From Niallia sp. Man26 (GTDB lineage: Bacteria; Bacillota; Bacilli; Bacillales; Cytobacillaceae), in the NCBI RefSeq assembly GCF_022049065.2, contig NZ_CP095743.1, forward strand, positions 201,001 through 265,000: 64,000 nt of DNA, given 5' to 3'. The position numbers and the translations under genes are program-made. The notes below the pieces were generated by a model that worked only from the letters and a program-made list of their open reading frames with translations, had not been told where the DNA came from and made no database searches. Shown in pieces: positions 33,794-43,970 of this stretch (the first letter of the stretch is position 1; every line of letters starts with the position of its first letter).

Positions 33794-35383
33794 ATGATGG
33801 ACCAAATCATATTAACATATATTGTCATAATGACGGTTGGTGGGGTTTTACAGCTTGTATTGGCATTTATAGGCTATACCAATAGACATGTTTTTGCGGG
33901 AACTAGAACGTTTGCGTGGCTTTCGTTATTTTCAGCCATCTATGCATTCGGACATGCGCTCGAGCTTACGAGCAGTACAGGAAAAGGGATTATGTTTTGG
34001 GTTGTGTTTCAATACTTAGGAATGCCGTTTTCTGCTCCAGCGACCTTGATTCTTGTTTTGCAGTACATAGGCTTGGATAAGCATTTGAACAGAAAAACCT
34101 TGCTCTTGTATTATCTCATCCCTGTGCTCACCTTTCTTTTTATCGTAACAAATGATTTTCACCATTTATTTTATAAACAAGTTAATTTTGTGCAAAGTCA
34201 TGGTGCTTTACTGTTAGATATGACAGTAGGCCAATGGTATGTAGTTCATGGAAGCTACACATTTGGCACTTTGTTTGCCGGAGCTAATATTTTAATTTGG
34301 TATTGGATTAAGTCGAAGACAAAGCATTGGAAACAGGTACTAACACTTTTAATCGGCATTTTATTGCCAATTACAACATCATTGCTCTACTTATTAGGAT
34401 TAACACCATATGGCATTGATCCTGTACCGATTGTGATGGGTATCACAGGCTTGTTGTATCTATGGGCGATTATGTCTACACATATGCTGACAGTGGCTCC
34501 TGTTGCAAAAGATTATTTATTTGAAAGCATGAGGGACGCAGTCATTGTTCTTGATTTGTCTGGAAAAATAGTTGAATTCAATCCGCTTGCTTCCCTGCTG
34601 TTTCCTTCCTTGAAGAATGGAAAACAAATTGATGATATAATGGAAGACAGAGACCGACTTTTAGCATTTGGCGACAGAATAATAAATGATGATACTGTAT
34701 ATGAGATGGAATGGAAAGACAGTGGGAAATACTATCAAGTAAGGATATCGCCGATTCACAAACGAAATCATATTCTTGTGGGAACAGCGATTGTTATTAT
34801 AGATATTACAGAACTAAAAGTAGTGCAGAAACAGCTGCGAGAATTGGCCTATAAAGATGGCCTTACAAAAATATATAACCGCACCTTTTTTATGGAGAAA
34901 TCCAAGGAAGTGATAAGTCGGGACAGAGGTGCACAGGATTATACATCATTGCTGCTTTTTGATGTAGATCATTTCAAAGGAATCAATGATACTTTTGGAC
35001 ATTTTGCTGGTGATGATGCGTTACGGCATATTGTGTCTGTCACACAAGGCCTGCTAAAAGAAGACATGCTATTCGGAAGATATGGGGGAGAAGAGTTTAT
35101 TGTGCTACTCCCTGGATATTCCCTTGAATCAGCAGCTGAAATAGGCCATTCAATCAGAAGTTGCCTTGAAAATTCGAGTTTTTACTCTAAAGCAGAAAAG
35201 ATTGCTATTACAGCAAGCTTTGGAGTTGCAGCAACGGAGAACATCTCTCATCCGGAGGCTGCTTTAAGCGAGCTTGTTGAAAAGGCTGATGTTGCTCTGT
35301 ATGAAGCAAAAAGGAATGGCAGAAACAGAGTATATGTCGGGATTAATAGTGAATATGAGGAATACAGCTTTATATCGCATTAA
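33794..35383 (+). CDS. Membrane-bound diguanylate cyclase (7TM N-terminal, PAS, GGDEF)
   Basis: Protein of 529 aa. The first 230 residues form the histidine-kinase-type N-terminal 7TM domain. A PAS domain follows (about 245-340; MRDAVIVLDLSGKIVEFNPLASLLF). The GGDEF domain (about 355-515) starts LAYKDGLTKIYNRTFFMEKSKEVI, has FDVDHFKGINDTFGHFAGDDALRH and the active-site loop RYGGEEF. GGEEF is the functional signature for making cyclic di-GMP from two GTP. I see no clear RxxD inhibitory site at the usual spacing. It probably links an extracellular or membrane cue to c-di-GMP. Monocistronic, 38 bp before the ATPase gene. Confidence 0.9.
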   Translation: MMDQIILTYIVIMTVGGVLQLVLAFIGYTNRHVFAGTRTFAWLSLFSAIYAFGHALELTSSTGKGIMFWVVFQYLGMPFSAPATLILVLQYIGLDKHLNRKTLLLYYLIPVLTFLFIVTNDFHHLFYKQVNFVQSHGALLLDMTVGQWYVVHGSYTFGTLFAGANILIWYWIKSKTKHWKQVLTLLIGILLPITTSLLYLLGLTPYGIDPVPIVMGITGLLYLWAIMSTHMLTVAPVAKDYLFESMRDAVIVLDLSGKIVEFNPLASLLFPSLKNGKQIDDIMEDRDRLLAFGDRIINDDTVYEMEWKDSGKYYQVRISPIHKRNHILVGTAIVIIDITELKVVQKQLRELAYKDGLTKIYNRTFFMEKSKEVISRDRGAQDYTSLLLFDVDHFKGINDTFGHFAGDDALRHIVSVTQGLLKEDMLFGRYGGEEFIVLLPGYSLESAAEIGHSIRSCLENSSFYSKAEKIAITASFGVAATENISHPEAALSELVEKADVALYEAKRNGRNRVYVGINSEYEEYSFISH

Positions 35384-35433
35384 AACGAACTAAATGACTT
35401 AACATACGAAATAGGCTAGGGGTGAAAGCGCAA

Positions 35434-36255
35434 ATGAATATCCTTTCAGCGAAAGATGTGAAAATAGGTTATGATGATAAAATCATTGTCGAGCAGCTGA
35501 GCCTGGAAATTGAAACAGGTAAAATTACAACCATCATCGGACCGAATGGATGCGGAAAGTCAACGATATTAAAAGCGCTGGCTAGACTAAATAAGGTGAA
35601 GGCTGGAGCTGTTTACTTAGATGGTGAGGCTATTCAAAAGATTCCAACCAAAAAAATCGCTAAAAAGATGGCGGTTTTGCCCCAATCTCCAGATGCCCCA
35701 AGCGGATTAACGACTTATGACCTCGTTTCCTATGGACGATCTCCTCACCAAGTGGGATTTGGTCGGTTAGGGGAAAAAGATAAAGAAATAATTGATTGGG
35801 CACTTGAAGTGACAGGTCTAACTGAATGGAAGTATCAAGAGGTAGATACGTTATCAGGCGGTCAAAGACAAAGAGCGTGGATTGCAATGGCAATTGCCCA
35901 AGAAACAGAACTGCTTCTATTGGATGAGCCGACGACCTATCTTGATATGGCACATCAGCTTGAGGTGCTGCAATTGCTTAAAAAGCTCAATGAAGAGGAA
36001 AAGAGAACAATTGTAATGGTCATACATGATCTTAATCATGCTTCCCGTTTTTCTGATAAAATGATTGCCATGAAAAAAGGAAAGCTGAGAAAAGAAGGCA
36101 CCCCGAATGAAGTCATGACAGCAGAAGTTTTAAAGGATGTCTTTCAAGTGGATGCAGAAATTGTTACAGATCCAAGGACAAATAAGCCGGCCTGTTTATC
36201 CTATGATTTGCTTGGTGCAGAAATGAGAAATACAGGGGTGCTGTCCCGAGGGTGA
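35434..36255 (+). CDS. Iron-siderophore ABC transporter ATPase, YusV-like
   Basis: ABC ATPase of 273 aa. Walker A is GPNGCGKST near residue 38, the Q-loop follows at LPQSPDAP, the signature is LSGGQRQRAWIAMA near residue 143, and Walker B is LLLLDEPTTYLD. It belongs to the FecE/FhuC group. The sequence resembles B. subtilis YusV as I recall it, the stand-alone ATPase that energises several siderophore permeases lacking their own ATPase. No permease or binding protein is beside it, which fits. The start is the ATG at 35434, 8 bases after GGGGTGA. I see no obvious Fur box in the 50-bp upstream gap. Confidence 0.85.
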   Translation: MNILSAKDVKIGYDDKIIVEQLSLEIETGKITTIIGPNGCGKSTILKALARLNKVKAGAVYLDGEAIQKIPTKKIAKKMAVLPQSPDAPSGLTTYDLVSYGRSPHQVGFGRLGEKDKEIIDWALEVTGLTEWKYQEVDTLSGGQRQRAWIAMAIAQETELLLLDEPTTYLDMAHQLEVLQLLKKLNEEEKRTIVMVIHDLNHASRFSDKMIAMKKGKLRKEGTPNEVMTAEVLKDVFQVDAEIVTDPRTNKPACLSYDLLGAEMRNTGVLSRG

Positions 36256-36402
36256 TAGGCATAAAACAGCAAATTAACTCATATAATGTTACAAAAATAT
36301 AAAATTCACATAAAAACAATAAGTGTTTTTGTTTCAAACAGTTAGAATGTTATACAATGGTAAATGGTAAAAGGATTGAAATATTAGCAGAAGGTTGAGA
36401 TT

Positions 36403-37317
36403 ATGAAAAATTATGATGTAAAAGAAAAGTTCTTACAGATAATGACAGAAGATGAAGTTAAGATAGATGAGCCGCTAAGTCAATATACGTATACAAAAAT
36501 AGGAGGGAAGGCAGATTACCTGCTTTTTCCGACTACGTTTGAACAACTACAGAATGCTTATAAAGTAGCATTAGAGGCTGGAATTCCCATCACGATTTTA
36601 GGGAATGGATCTAATGTCCTTATAAAGGATGGAGGAATTCGTGGTGTTGTGTTCAACTTGACGAAGCTTGTGACCATTCGGCTTGAAGGAGATAAAGTAT
36701 TTGCTGAGAGCGGAGCAGCACTTATCGATACTTCCCGATTCGCGCTTGAGCATTCCTTAACTGGTCTTGAATTTGCTTGTGGAATTCCAGGCTCTATCGG
36801 CGGTGCGCTCTATATGAATGCAGGGGCTTACGGCGGTGAGATTGCAGATGTATTAGAGAGTGCAACTGTTCTGACTAGTGCCGGGGAAATCATCTCAGTA
36901 CGTAAAGAGGATTTGGATTTAGGTTACCGCACAAGCAATATTGCCAAGAACCATTATGTTGTCTTAGAAGCGGTTTTTAAACTGCAACCAGGTAAACAGG
37001 AAGAAATTAAGGCGAAAATGGATGAACTGACATTTTTGCGAGAATCAAAACAGCCTCTTGAGTATCCTTCTTGCGGCAGTGTCTTTAAAAGACCTCCAGG
37101 CTACTTTGCAGGGAAACTGATACAGGACAGCAATCTTCAAGGAACAAAAATAGGCGGAGCGCAAGTTTCCACAAAGCACGCAGGCTTTATTGTCAATGTG
37201 GATAATGCAACTGCTGATGATTATATTTCTCTTATCAAACATGTTCAAAAGACAGTCAAAGAGAATTATGATGTTAACTTAGAAACAGAAGTTAGAATCA
37301 TTGGGGAAGACAAATAA
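36403..37317 (+). CDS. murB: UDP-N-acetylenolpyruvoylglucosamine reductase
   Basis: FAD-dependent reductase of 304 aa that reduces the enolpyruvyl ether to UDP-MurNAc in peptidoglycan synthesis. The FAD-binding block is seen at [22 protein letters not shown] (about residues 62-83) and [29 protein letters not shown]. The catalytic part has the GSVFKRP Ser near residue 227 and ends HTEVRIIG-like ([10 protein letters not shown]). The layout is the type II form found in Firmicutes. It stands alone with its own terminator rather than in a mur operon, so a second copy may exist elsewhere. Confidence 0.95.
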   Translation: MKNYDVKEKFLQIMTEDEVKIDEPLSQYTYTKIGGKADYLLFPTTFEQLQNAYKVALEAGIPITILGNGSNVLIKDGGIRGVVFNLTKLVTIRLEGDKVFAESGAALIDTSRFALEHSLTGLEFACGIPGSIGGALYMNAGAYGGEIADVLESATVLTSAGEIISVRKEDLDLGYRTSNIAKNHYVVLEAVFKLQPGKQEEIKAKMDELTFLRESKQPLEYPSCGSVFKRPPGYFAGKLIQDSNLQGTKIGGAQVSTKHAGFIVNVDNATADDYISLIKHVQKTVKENYDVNLETEVRIIGEDK

Positions 37318-37318
37318 A

Positions 37319-37356
37319 AAATAACCACACTGAACTTTACAGTGTGGTTATTTTTT
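37319..37356. terminator. Terminator between murB and the VanZ-family gene
   Basis: A 13-bp stem (AATAACCACACTG with CAGTGTGGTTATT) has A- and T-rich flanks and can serve both convergent genes. Confidence 0.88.
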
Positions 37357-37986
37357 ATTGATCACTTGAATGACAGGGATTTTCGGCGGATACTTAGTTG
37401 TGAATTTTTGGTGAATCTTAAATAGGATATATCCTAACATACTGCCTATAACATTTAAAATAAAGTCATCTATATCTGCAGCCCGGTTTACGGTAAAGAA
37501 GTATTGTGTAACCTCAATGATAAGCGAAGTAACAGCCCCGAGAAATACAGTTGCAAGCCATTTGAAGCGTCTGCGGTAAATAGCCGGGAACAGCATGCCA
37601 AAAGGAATAAACATGATAATATTGCCAAGTGTATAAAGCATCCAAAATATTGGAGGCTTATTTTCATATTGATAAAGAATCTGCACATACGGAATCAAGT
37701 TAATATTCTCTCTATTACCGGGTGGAGTGAAATGGAACGGATTCAATGTCACATACATAACCATTAATAAGTAGAGAAAAAAGATATTGACGATCCATTC
37801 TCTTTTTGCGGCAACAAATTGCTTTTTCTTTGAGCGATATATTCTGTAATAAATCCAAACTGGCACCAGCATTAGCAGGATTATTGGGAAATTGAGCGTT
37901 AATTCGATATCTGTCTGAATCCAAATAATAAATAACAGGGCCAGAAAAGTGAGTAAAATAATCTTTTTCGGTATGTACACTTTCAA
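37348..37986 (-). CDS. VanZ family membrane protein
   Basis: Membrane protein of 212 aa with five to six helices. The VanZ block is seen at NLIPYVQILYQYE, NIIMFIPFGMLFPAIYRR and LIIEVTQYFFTVNRAADIDDFILNVIGSMLGYILF (about residues 95-200). The motif RxxDIDDFILNxxG is diagnostic. VanZ-family proteins occur widely; a few alter teicoplanin susceptibility, but most have no known role. Start TTG at 37986, behind AAGGA at a somewhat long spacing of ten bases. Monocistronic. Confidence 0.88.
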   Translation of the reverse strand: MKVYIPKKIILLTFLALLFIIWIQTDIELTLNFPIILLMLVPVWIYYRIYRSKKKQFVAAKREWIVNIFFLYLLMVMYVTLNPFHFTPPGNRENINLIPYVQILYQYENKPPIFWMLYTLGNIIMFIPFGMLFPAIYRRRFKWLATVFLGAVTSLIIEVTQYFFTVNRAADIDDFILNVIGSMLGYILFKIHQKFTTKYPPKIPVIQVINKK

Positions 37987-38187
37987 AACTCAAAATCCTT
38001 TCGTGTTATAACTATATTATATATATATGGCTAGGCAAATTAAAGTAGAAGCCGTAAATGAAAGAAGCAGATTGCTTTACTATTTATCCAATGATTCCCA
38101 TAATAAAAGAGAAGGGTCATATTCTTCATAGGAATCTAGTGATTTCCTGAACGAAGCCCGAATTTGGAAATAAGGAGATGGAACATT

Positions 38188-39120
38188 TTGAGTAGTAAAG
38201 TTCAAATTGGGAAAACATCAATGAACGTCACAAAGCTAGGGTATGGAGCAAACTCAGTTGGAGGGCATAATTTATTTCCAAACTTAAAAGATGAAACTGG
38301 TAAGGAAGTAGTGAATGCAGCCTTAGATGCAGGAGTAGACTTTATAGATACTGCGTTTATTTATGGGCTGGGGAAATCAGAGGAGCTAATCGGAGAAGTG
38401 CTCAAAGAACGGGGAATTAGAGATAAAGTGGTTATTGCCAGCAAAGCTGCCCATAAAGCAGTCGACGGCAAGATTGTTCTCGATAATAGCCGTCAATTTT
38501 TGCGAGATTCAGTAGAGGAAAGCTTAAAAAAACTGCAGACAGATTTTATTGATTTGTTTTATGTTCATTATCCAGATGGTGTTACTCCACTGGCCGAAGT
38601 GGCAGGCACTTTAAAGGAATTAAAGGATGAAGGTAAAATCGGAGCAGTCGGTGCATCTAACTTAAATGAAGAACAACTAAAGGAATTTAACAAGGATGGC
38701 TACTTGGAAGTATTTCAAGGAGAGTATTCGCTGTTAAAAAGGGAAGCAGAACATTCCTTTTTACCGTATTGTGCGGAAAATGGGATAAGCTTTGTCCCTT
38801 ATTTTCCTTTGGCATCAGGGCTTTTGACAGGTAAATTCTCTAAAGATGCTAAATTTGATGATATTCGTGCAAAAGATCCGCTTTTCCAAGGAGATGCATT
38901 CCTTAAAAATCTCGAAAAAGTTGACCAGTTAAAAAAGCTGGCTGAAGAGAAAGGATTTGAAGCAACACATTTGGCACTTGCTTGGCTGTTAGAGCAGCAG
39001 GCAGTAGATGTCATTATTCCAGGAGCGAAAACGGTCGCTCAACTGCAAAACAACTTACGGACATTAGAAGTCACTTTAACAAATGAAGAGATAGCAAGTA
39101 TCAGTAGAATCTTTTCTTGA
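38188..39120 (+). CDS. Aldo/keto reductase family oxidoreductase
   Basis: TIM-barrel NADP-dependent oxidoreductase of 310 aa. The family motifs visible are [11 protein letters not shown] near residue 17, [27 protein letters not shown] (catalytic Asp and Tyr near residues 50-57), VIASKAA (Lys) and FYVHYPDG (His). The cofactor-binding end is [17 protein letters not shown]. It reduces or oxidises carbonyl compounds; the substrate is not identifiable. The TTG at 38188 lies ten bases after AAGGAG and is preferred to an upstream in-frame TTG at 38164, which precedes that SD. Single gene with its own terminator. Confidence 0.9.
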   Translation: MSSKVQIGKTSMNVTKLGYGANSVGGHNLFPNLKDETGKEVVNAALDAGVDFIDTAFIYGLGKSEELIGEVLKERGIRDKVVIASKAAHKAVDGKIVLDNSRQFLRDSVEESLKKLQTDFIDLFYVHYPDGVTPLAEVAGTLKELKDEGKIGAVGASNLNEEQLKEFNKDGYLEVFQGEYSLLKREAEHSFLPYCAENGISFVPYFPLASGLLTGKFSKDAKFDDIRAKDPLFQGDAFLKNLEKVDQLKKLAEEKGFEATHLALAWLLEQQAVDVIIPGAKTVAQLQNNLRTLEVTLTNEEIASISRIFS

Positions 39121-39127
39121 TAGATAA

Positions 39128-39158
39128 GGAGCATCCTTTACATAGGGTGCTCTTTTTG
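39128..39158 (+). terminator. Terminator of the aldo/keto reductase gene
   Basis: GAGCATCCT and AGGGTGCTC arms (one mismatch) with a 6-base loop precede a T run. Confidence 0.75.
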
Positions 39159-39297
39159 TTCCGGTTGATATTATTTCGAAATAGTAAAACTCGAAACAGA
39201 ATAAGTCGGGGATATCCTCGTATTCTCCTTCATGTTAGTATATTTAACGCGTGGTGTAACGAAGGTCATAATTACTTGCTGGTTTTAAGCTGATATA

Positions 39298-39312
39298 TTT
39301 TTTCTGAAAAAC
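39298..39312 (+). promoter_or_regulatory. CodY-box-like sequence before ilvD
   Basis: TTTTTTCTGAAAAAC matches the CodY consensus AATTTTCWGAAAATT at 11 of 15 positions, including the central TTTTCTGAAAA. It lies about 100 bp before ilvD, a gene usually repressed by CodY in bacilli. Confidence 0.45.
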
Positions 39313-39413
39313 GTTGAGAAGAAATTATACCAATTTTTCTATGATAGTGTTACAATGATTTAAAGTTTAAATATACAGATAATTCGTTTTAATCGGAAAA
39401 TGGAGGGGTAAAA

Positions 39414-41090
39414 GTGGCAGAGTTAAGAAGCAACATGATCAAAAAGGGGTTTGACCGCGCTCCGCACAGAAGCCTATTGCGTGCAGCTGGTGTAAAAGAA
39501 GAGGATTTTAATAAACCATTTATCGCTGTAGTGAATTCATATATTGATATTGTTCCAGGTCATGTCCATTTACAGGAGTTCGGAAAAATTGTAAAAGAAG
39601 CAATTAGAGAAGCAGGTGGCGTACCGTTTGAAATGAACACGATTGGTGTGGATGACGGTATTGCTATGGGGCATATTGGAATGAGATATTCGCTTCCGAG
39701 CCGAGAAATCATTGCAGACTCCATTGAAACAGTAGTTTCAGCTCACTGGTTTGATGGTATGGTATGTATCCCTAACTGTGACAAAATCACACCAGGAATG
39801 ATGATGGCTGCAATGCGTCTAAACATTCCAACCGTGTTTGTCAGCGGCGGTCCTATGAAAGCAGGGGTTACTAGTGATGGCAGAAAGATTTCCCTATCAT
39901 CCGTATTTGAAGGAGTAGGAGCATATCAATCAGGCAAGCTTGATGATAAAGGGTTGCTTGAATTAGAACAATTTGGCTGTCCGACTTGCGGTTCATGTTC
40001 AGGCATGTTTACAGCTAATTCTATGAACTGTTTAGCAGAAGCTTTAGGACTGGCATTGCCGGGTAATGGTACTATTTTGGCTGTGGCACCAGAGCGCAAA
40101 GAATTCGTGAAAAAATCTGCCAAGCAGCTTATGACTCTAATTGAAAAAGATATTAAGCCAAAAGATATCGTGACAGAAAAGGCAATCGATAATGCCTTTG
40201 CGTTGGACATGGCATTGGGCGGTTCAACAAACACTGTCTTGCATACATTGGCATTGGCTAATGAAGCAGGTATTGATTATCCGCTGGAAAGAATTAATGA
40301 AGTGGCAAACAGGGTGCCGCATCTGTCGAAATTGGCTCCATCCTCTGATGTGCATATTGAAGATTTGCATGAAGCAGGCGGAGTTTCAGCAGCGCTTAAT
40401 GAGCTGTCGAAAAAAGAGGATGCTCTTCATTTAGATACATTAACTGTAACAGGCAGGACACTTGGTGAAAATATTGCTGGTTGTGAAGTGCAGAATTATG
40501 ATGTTATCCGTCCAATTGATAACCCGCATACAGAAAAGGGCGGCTTGGCAGTATTGTTCGGCAACCTGGCTCCGGATGGCGCAATCATCAAAACAGGCGG
40601 TGTGCAAAACGGTATTACTAGACATGAAGGACCTGCAATTATATTTGAGTCACAAGAGGATGCTCTTGAAGGTATCTCTAAAGGCAAGGTACAGGCTGGT
40701 CATGTTGTAATCATTCGCTATGAAGGACCGAAGGGTGGTCCGGGAATGCCGGAAATGCTTGCCCCGACATCACAGATTGTGGGCATGGGTCTTGGGCCGA
40801 AAGTGGCATTAGTAACCGATGGGCGTTTCTCTGGAGCATCCCGTGGTTTGTCAATCGGCCATGCTTCTCCGGAAGCTGCTGAAGGCGGTCCGCTGGCATT
40901 TGTTGAAGATGGTGATCACATCGTTATTGATATCGAAAACCGTTCAATGGATGTTATCGTTGATGATGTGGAATGGGAAAGACGGAAGTCAGAATGGAAA
41001 GGGTTCGAACCAAAAGTTAAAACAGGTTATCTTGCCCGTTATTCTAAATTGGTTACATCTGCAAGCACTGGCGGAATCATGAAAATCTAA
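39414..41090 (+). CDS. ilvD: Dihydroxy-acid dehydratase
   Basis: Iron-sulfur dehydratase of 558 aa that converts dihydroxy-isovalerate and dihydroxy-methylvalerate to the keto acids of valine, leucine and isoleucine synthesis. Cluster ligands are visible in [11 protein letters not shown] (near residue 122) and [19 protein letters not shown] (near residue 193). The C-terminal block [23 protein letters not shown] is family-specific. The full length fits. The start is the GTG at 39414 behind GGAGGGG. It is isolated from other ilv genes, and a CodY-like box lies upstream. A strong terminator follows. Confidence 0.97.
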   Translation: MAELRSNMIKKGFDRAPHRSLLRAAGVKEEDFNKPFIAVVNSYIDIVPGHVHLQEFGKIVKEAIREAGGVPFEMNTIGVDDGIAMGHIGMRYSLPSREIIADSIETVVSAHWFDGMVCIPNCDKITPGMMMAAMRLNIPTVFVSGGPMKAGVTSDGRKISLSSVFEGVGAYQSGKLDDKGLLELEQFGCPTCGSCSGMFTANSMNCLAEALGLALPGNGTILAVAPERKEFVKKSAKQLMTLIEKDIKPKDIVTEKAIDNAFALDMALGGSTNTVLHTLALANEAGIDYPLERINEVANRVPHLSKLAPSSDVHIEDLHEAGGVSAALNELSKKEDALHLDTLTVTGRTLGENIAGCEVQNYDVIRPIDNPHTEKGGLAVLFGNLAPDGAIIKTGGVQNGITRHEGPAIIFESQEDALEGISKGKVQAGHVVIIRYEGPKGGPGMPEMLAPTSQIVGMGLGPKVALVTDGRFSGASRGLSIGHASPEAAEGGPLAFVEDGDHIVIDIENRSMDVIVDDVEWERRKSEWKGFEPKVKTGYLARYSKLVTSASTGGIMKI

Positions 41091-41091
41091 T

Positions 41092-41127
41092 AAAAAAAGT
41101 CGATGGCATATGCCATCGACTTTTTTT
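41092..41127. terminator. Bidirectional terminator between ilvD and the AI-2E-family gene
   Basis: A perfect palindromic stem (AAAAAAAGTCGATGGCA and its complement) has A7 and T7 flanks. Confidence 0.92.
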
Positions 41128-42139
41128 ATTCTTCCTCCGTATGAATGCTTTGCACTTGAAGGATATCGAGCAGGAAGACAAATACCGGTATACCAAGAAT
41201 TAATCCCCAGACTCCGAAGAAGTGCTCTGAGAAAATCAAGACAATAAATGTAAAGAATACAGGCAAGTCTGTTTTAGAAGACATTAGTTTAGGATTCAGA
41301 ACATAGGCCTCTAATGCATGAATGATGCAAATGAAAACGATGAGGATAATGATATACATATAACCGCCAATCGTATAACCTATTGTCAAAAGTGGAATGA
41401 GAGATATGACAACCCCTGCAACTGGTATCAAACCGAAAAGGAAGACCATAATCGACAGACCGAGCAATTGCGGGAATCCTAAAATCCATAAACCGATTGT
41501 TGTTAAAATACAATTAACTAATGCAATAATGAATTGTGCTTCCAAAACTTTTCCGAAAGTCAGTACGAACTTCTTTCCGAAGAAAGCTATTTCGTTGTAA
41601 AAAGCAGCAATTTTGCTTGTTTTAAAGTTTTCTTTGTACTTAAGAAGTCTTGGTTTTTCCAGCAGAAAGAAAAAGCTTAAAATAATCGCGAGCAAAAACT
41701 GAATGCTGAAATGGCTGATTGTCGTAAAGTAAACGACGATAACCCCAAGTCCTTGTTCTAAATAACTGTCAATATCCCTAGCTTGAATTGCCTTTACAAT
41801 ATAATTCAAGACGGCATTATCGTGAGGCTGGGAATAGAAATCCATCAGCTGTCTGACCAACGCTGTAATTTCTTCGATAAGCATCGGCAAATACTTAATG
41901 AAGCCGTAAGATAGTAAGCTGATTGTTATGAGGTAAAGCAGGCTAACAATGATGTTTCGTTTAATCGGTATTTTTTTGGAGATGATTTTTTCCAGCCTAT
42001 CCATTAGAAATGAAAGGATAAAGGTGAAAAGCATCAAATTGATCATGCTTCTTAAAAAGTAAATCCCTAAAATAAGCAACCCGAAAATGACGATGCGCTT
42101 TGCGCTTTTATTTGCTATTAATTTGTTTACTAACTCCAT
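41126..42139 (-). CDS. AI-2E family transporter
   Basis: Membrane protein of 337 aa with about eight helices in the 2-4-2 pattern of the AI-2E/PurR/TqsA family. The N-terminal pair (IVIFGLLILGIYFLRSMINLMLFTFILSFLMDRL) is followed by the amphipathic region. The C-terminal half has FGLIPVAGVVISLIPLLTIGYTIGG and VLNPKLMSSKTDLPVFFTFIVLIFSEHFFGVWGLILGIPVFVF. LNPKLM-GLILGIP is the family signature. Roles include AI-2 export or Na+/Li+ antiport; which applies here is unknown. Single gene, separated by 77 bp from the antiporter gene upstream. Confidence 0.9.
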   Translation of the reverse strand: MELVNKLIANKSAKRIVIFGLLILGIYFLRSMINLMLFTFILSFLMDRLEKIISKKIPIKRNIIVSLLYLITISLLSYGFIKYLPMLIEEITALVRQLMDFYSQPHDNAVLNYIVKAIQARDIDSYLEQGLGVIVVYFTTISHFSIQFLLAIILSFFFLLEKPRLLKYKENFKTSKIAAFYNEIAFFGKKFVLTFGKVLEAQFIIALVNCILTTIGLWILGFPQLLGLSIMVFLFGLIPVAGVVISLIPLLTIGYTIGGYMYIIILIVFICIIHALEAYVLNPKLMSSKTDLPVFFTFIVLIFSEHFFGVWGLILGIPVFVFLLDILQVQSIHTEEE

Positions 42140-42216
42140 TCTCCTTCTCCTGACCCTTATTGTTATACTTCTTTACCTTAATTCTACCTTATATGGGAGA
42201 ATATCATAACAAAAAC

Positions 42217-43443
42217 TTACGATATTTGACTGGTTTTTTTCTTTTTTGTGTCAACTTTTTTCCATTTGAAAATTTTGTTCAGTAAATTGAATATTTTCGT
42301 TGATTCCTTTGTGAGCAAAGGACCTAAAATGGCAAGTATTAACACGTAAAGAGCAGAGAATGGCTTCAGCATTGGCATAAGACCGCCGGCAATGCCTAAG
42401 TTAGCGACGATGATGGAGAATTCACCGCGGGAAACAATTGTTAAGCCGATATTGGCTGATGCTTTGTGGGACAAACCTGTTCTTCGTCCGGCAATCATAC
42501 CTGCAATGAAGTTTCCGAAAATAGTCAGGATGACAGCACCAAGAGTAAACCAGACTGCACCGCCTAATTCGAATGGATCGATTGTCAAACCGAAGCTAAA
42601 GAAGAAGATAGCTCCAAAAAAGTCGCGGAACGGAACAACAAGTTGTTCTATGCGGTGGCTGTGTTCTGTTTCAGAGAAAACAAGCCCTAATAGCAATGCG
42701 CCAATTGCTTCTGCAACGTGAATTGTTTCTGAGAAGCCAGCAACAAAAAATAGTGCTGCAAAGATAACGATGATAAAGATTTCGTTTGAGGAAATATCAA
42801 GCAACTTATTTAATAAAGGTGCGCCTTTGCGAGCGATAATGAAAAATAGCAGCATATATCCTAGAGCAGTTCCGATGCTGATCAGCGTTCCACCAATTGA
42901 TGTGGAGTCGCCCATAACGAGTCCGGAAATGACAGATAAATAAACAGCAAGGAAAATATCCTCGAACATGATTATTCCTAAGATAAGCTCTGTCTCTGCA
43001 TTACCTGTTCTGCGCAAATCGACAAGAACCTTTGCGACTATTGCGCTAGAGGAAATAGTGATAATACCTGAAATGATTAGTACCTCGATTAGGTCATAAC
43101 CATTCAAGAATCCGTATAAAAGACCTAATGAGAAGTTGATTACTATATATATCGTGCCGGCAGTGACAATAGAGCGACCTGATTTAATCAGCTTGCCAAC
43201 GGAGAATTCCAGCCCTAAATAGAACAAGAGGAATAAAACTCCGATTCTGCCCATGAAGTTAATGATTTCGGCACTTTCAATGAATCTCAGGTCAATTATT
43301 CCGAAGTGGGGTGCATGGGGACCAACCAGCATGCCGACAATGATTAAAAATGGGATAATGGAGAACTTCAATTTGCCTGCCAATATGGCTGCAAGGGCAA
43401 CTAGAAGCAGTGCGGTACCAACTTCAAAAACTAAGTGATCCAT
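42217..43443 (-). CDS. khtU: Monovalent cation:proton antiporter KhtU (CPA2 family)
   Basis: Antiporter of 408 aa with about twelve helices. CPA2 features include GRIGVLFLLFYLGLEFSVGKLIKSG near residue 66 and GIITISSSAIVAKVLVDL. GALLLGLVFSETEHSHRIEQLVVPFRDFFGAIFFFSFGLTIDP marks the Kef-like core. It overlaps the preceding khtT-like gene by one base (TAATG) and so is translationally coupled to it. In B. subtilis KhtU exports K+ or NH4+ in exchange for H+ and is gated by KhtT, which binds c-di-AMP. The third partner KhtS is not present here. Confidence 0.9.
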   Translation of the reverse strand: MDHLVFEVGTALLLVALAAILAGKLKFSIIPFLIIVGMLVGPHAPHFGIIDLRFIESAEIINFMGRIGVLFLLFYLGLEFSVGKLIKSGRSIVTAGTIYIVINFSLGLLYGFLNGYDLIEVLIISGIITISSSAIVAKVLVDLRRTGNAETELILGIIMFEDIFLAVYLSVISGLVMGDSTSIGGTLISIGTALGYMLLFFIIARKGAPLLNKLLDISSNEIFIIVIFAALFFVAGFSETIHVAEAIGALLLGLVFSETEHSHRIEQLVVPFRDFFGAIFFFSFGLTIDPFELGGAVWFTLGAVILTIFGNFIAGMIAGRRTGLSHKASANIGLTIVSRGEFSIIVANLGIAGGLMPMLKPFSALYVLILAILGPLLTKESTKIFNLLNKIFKWKKVDTKKKKTSQIS

Positions 43444-43949
43444 TAAGTGTCACCTCCAGTGCTTTTTGTCAGTTGCTCAAGTATTAATCTTTTTAAATGC
43501 TGTCTTTCACCGGAAATGACAAGTGTATCGCCTGCCTCAACTAATGTTTCAGGTCCAGGGCTTAACATCTTATCTGCTCCTTTTTTCATGATAGCGATAA
43601 CATTTACATTGTAATTGTTGCGGATATCCATATCTCCGATTGTATGATTAGCAGCTCTCGATTCACGCTCTACTTTATACCATTCAATAATGAGGTCGTT
43701 AAATGCCATCTCAATCGTTTCAAGCGCTTTAGGTTTGTATGCTAAACCACCTAATATACCGGCGATTTGCCTCGACTCTAAATCGTTGAATGTCACGCTA
43801 GAAATGCTTTCCTCATGATCGTCATCATCAAAATGATAAACCTCTCGTCTGCCGTCATCGTGAATGACGATAACTACCTTATCGTTATTTTTGGTTACTA
43901 GTTCGAATTTTTTTCCAATGCCAGGGAGTTCAGTCTCTCTGATATTCAT
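43443..43949 (-). CDS. khtT: KhtT, regulatory RCK_C subunit of the cation antiporter
   Basis: Protein of 168 aa. The N-terminal part MNIRETELPGIGKKFELVTKNNDKVVIVIHDDGRREVYHF matches KhtT of B. subtilis closely as I recall it. The C-terminal RCK_C (TrkA_C) domain covers about residues 78-165 (IEWYKVERESRAANHTIGDMDIRNNYNVNVIAIMKKG, then VEAGDTLVISGERQHLKRLI). It should bind c-di-AMP and regulate KhtU at the cytosolic face of the membrane. Its SD AGGAGG is 21 bp after the recombinase-like gene, suggesting one transcript for all three. Confidence 0.9.
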   Translation of the reverse strand: MNIRETELPGIGKKFELVTKNNDKVVIVIHDDGRREVYHFDDDDHEESISSVTFNDLESRQIAGILGGLAYKPKALETIEMAFNDLIIEWYKVERESRAANHTIGDMDIRNNYNVNVIAIMKKGADKMLSPGPETLVEAGDTLVISGERQHLKRLILEQLTKSTGGDT

Positions 43950-43970
43950 CTTTCTTTCCTCCTTAATAAT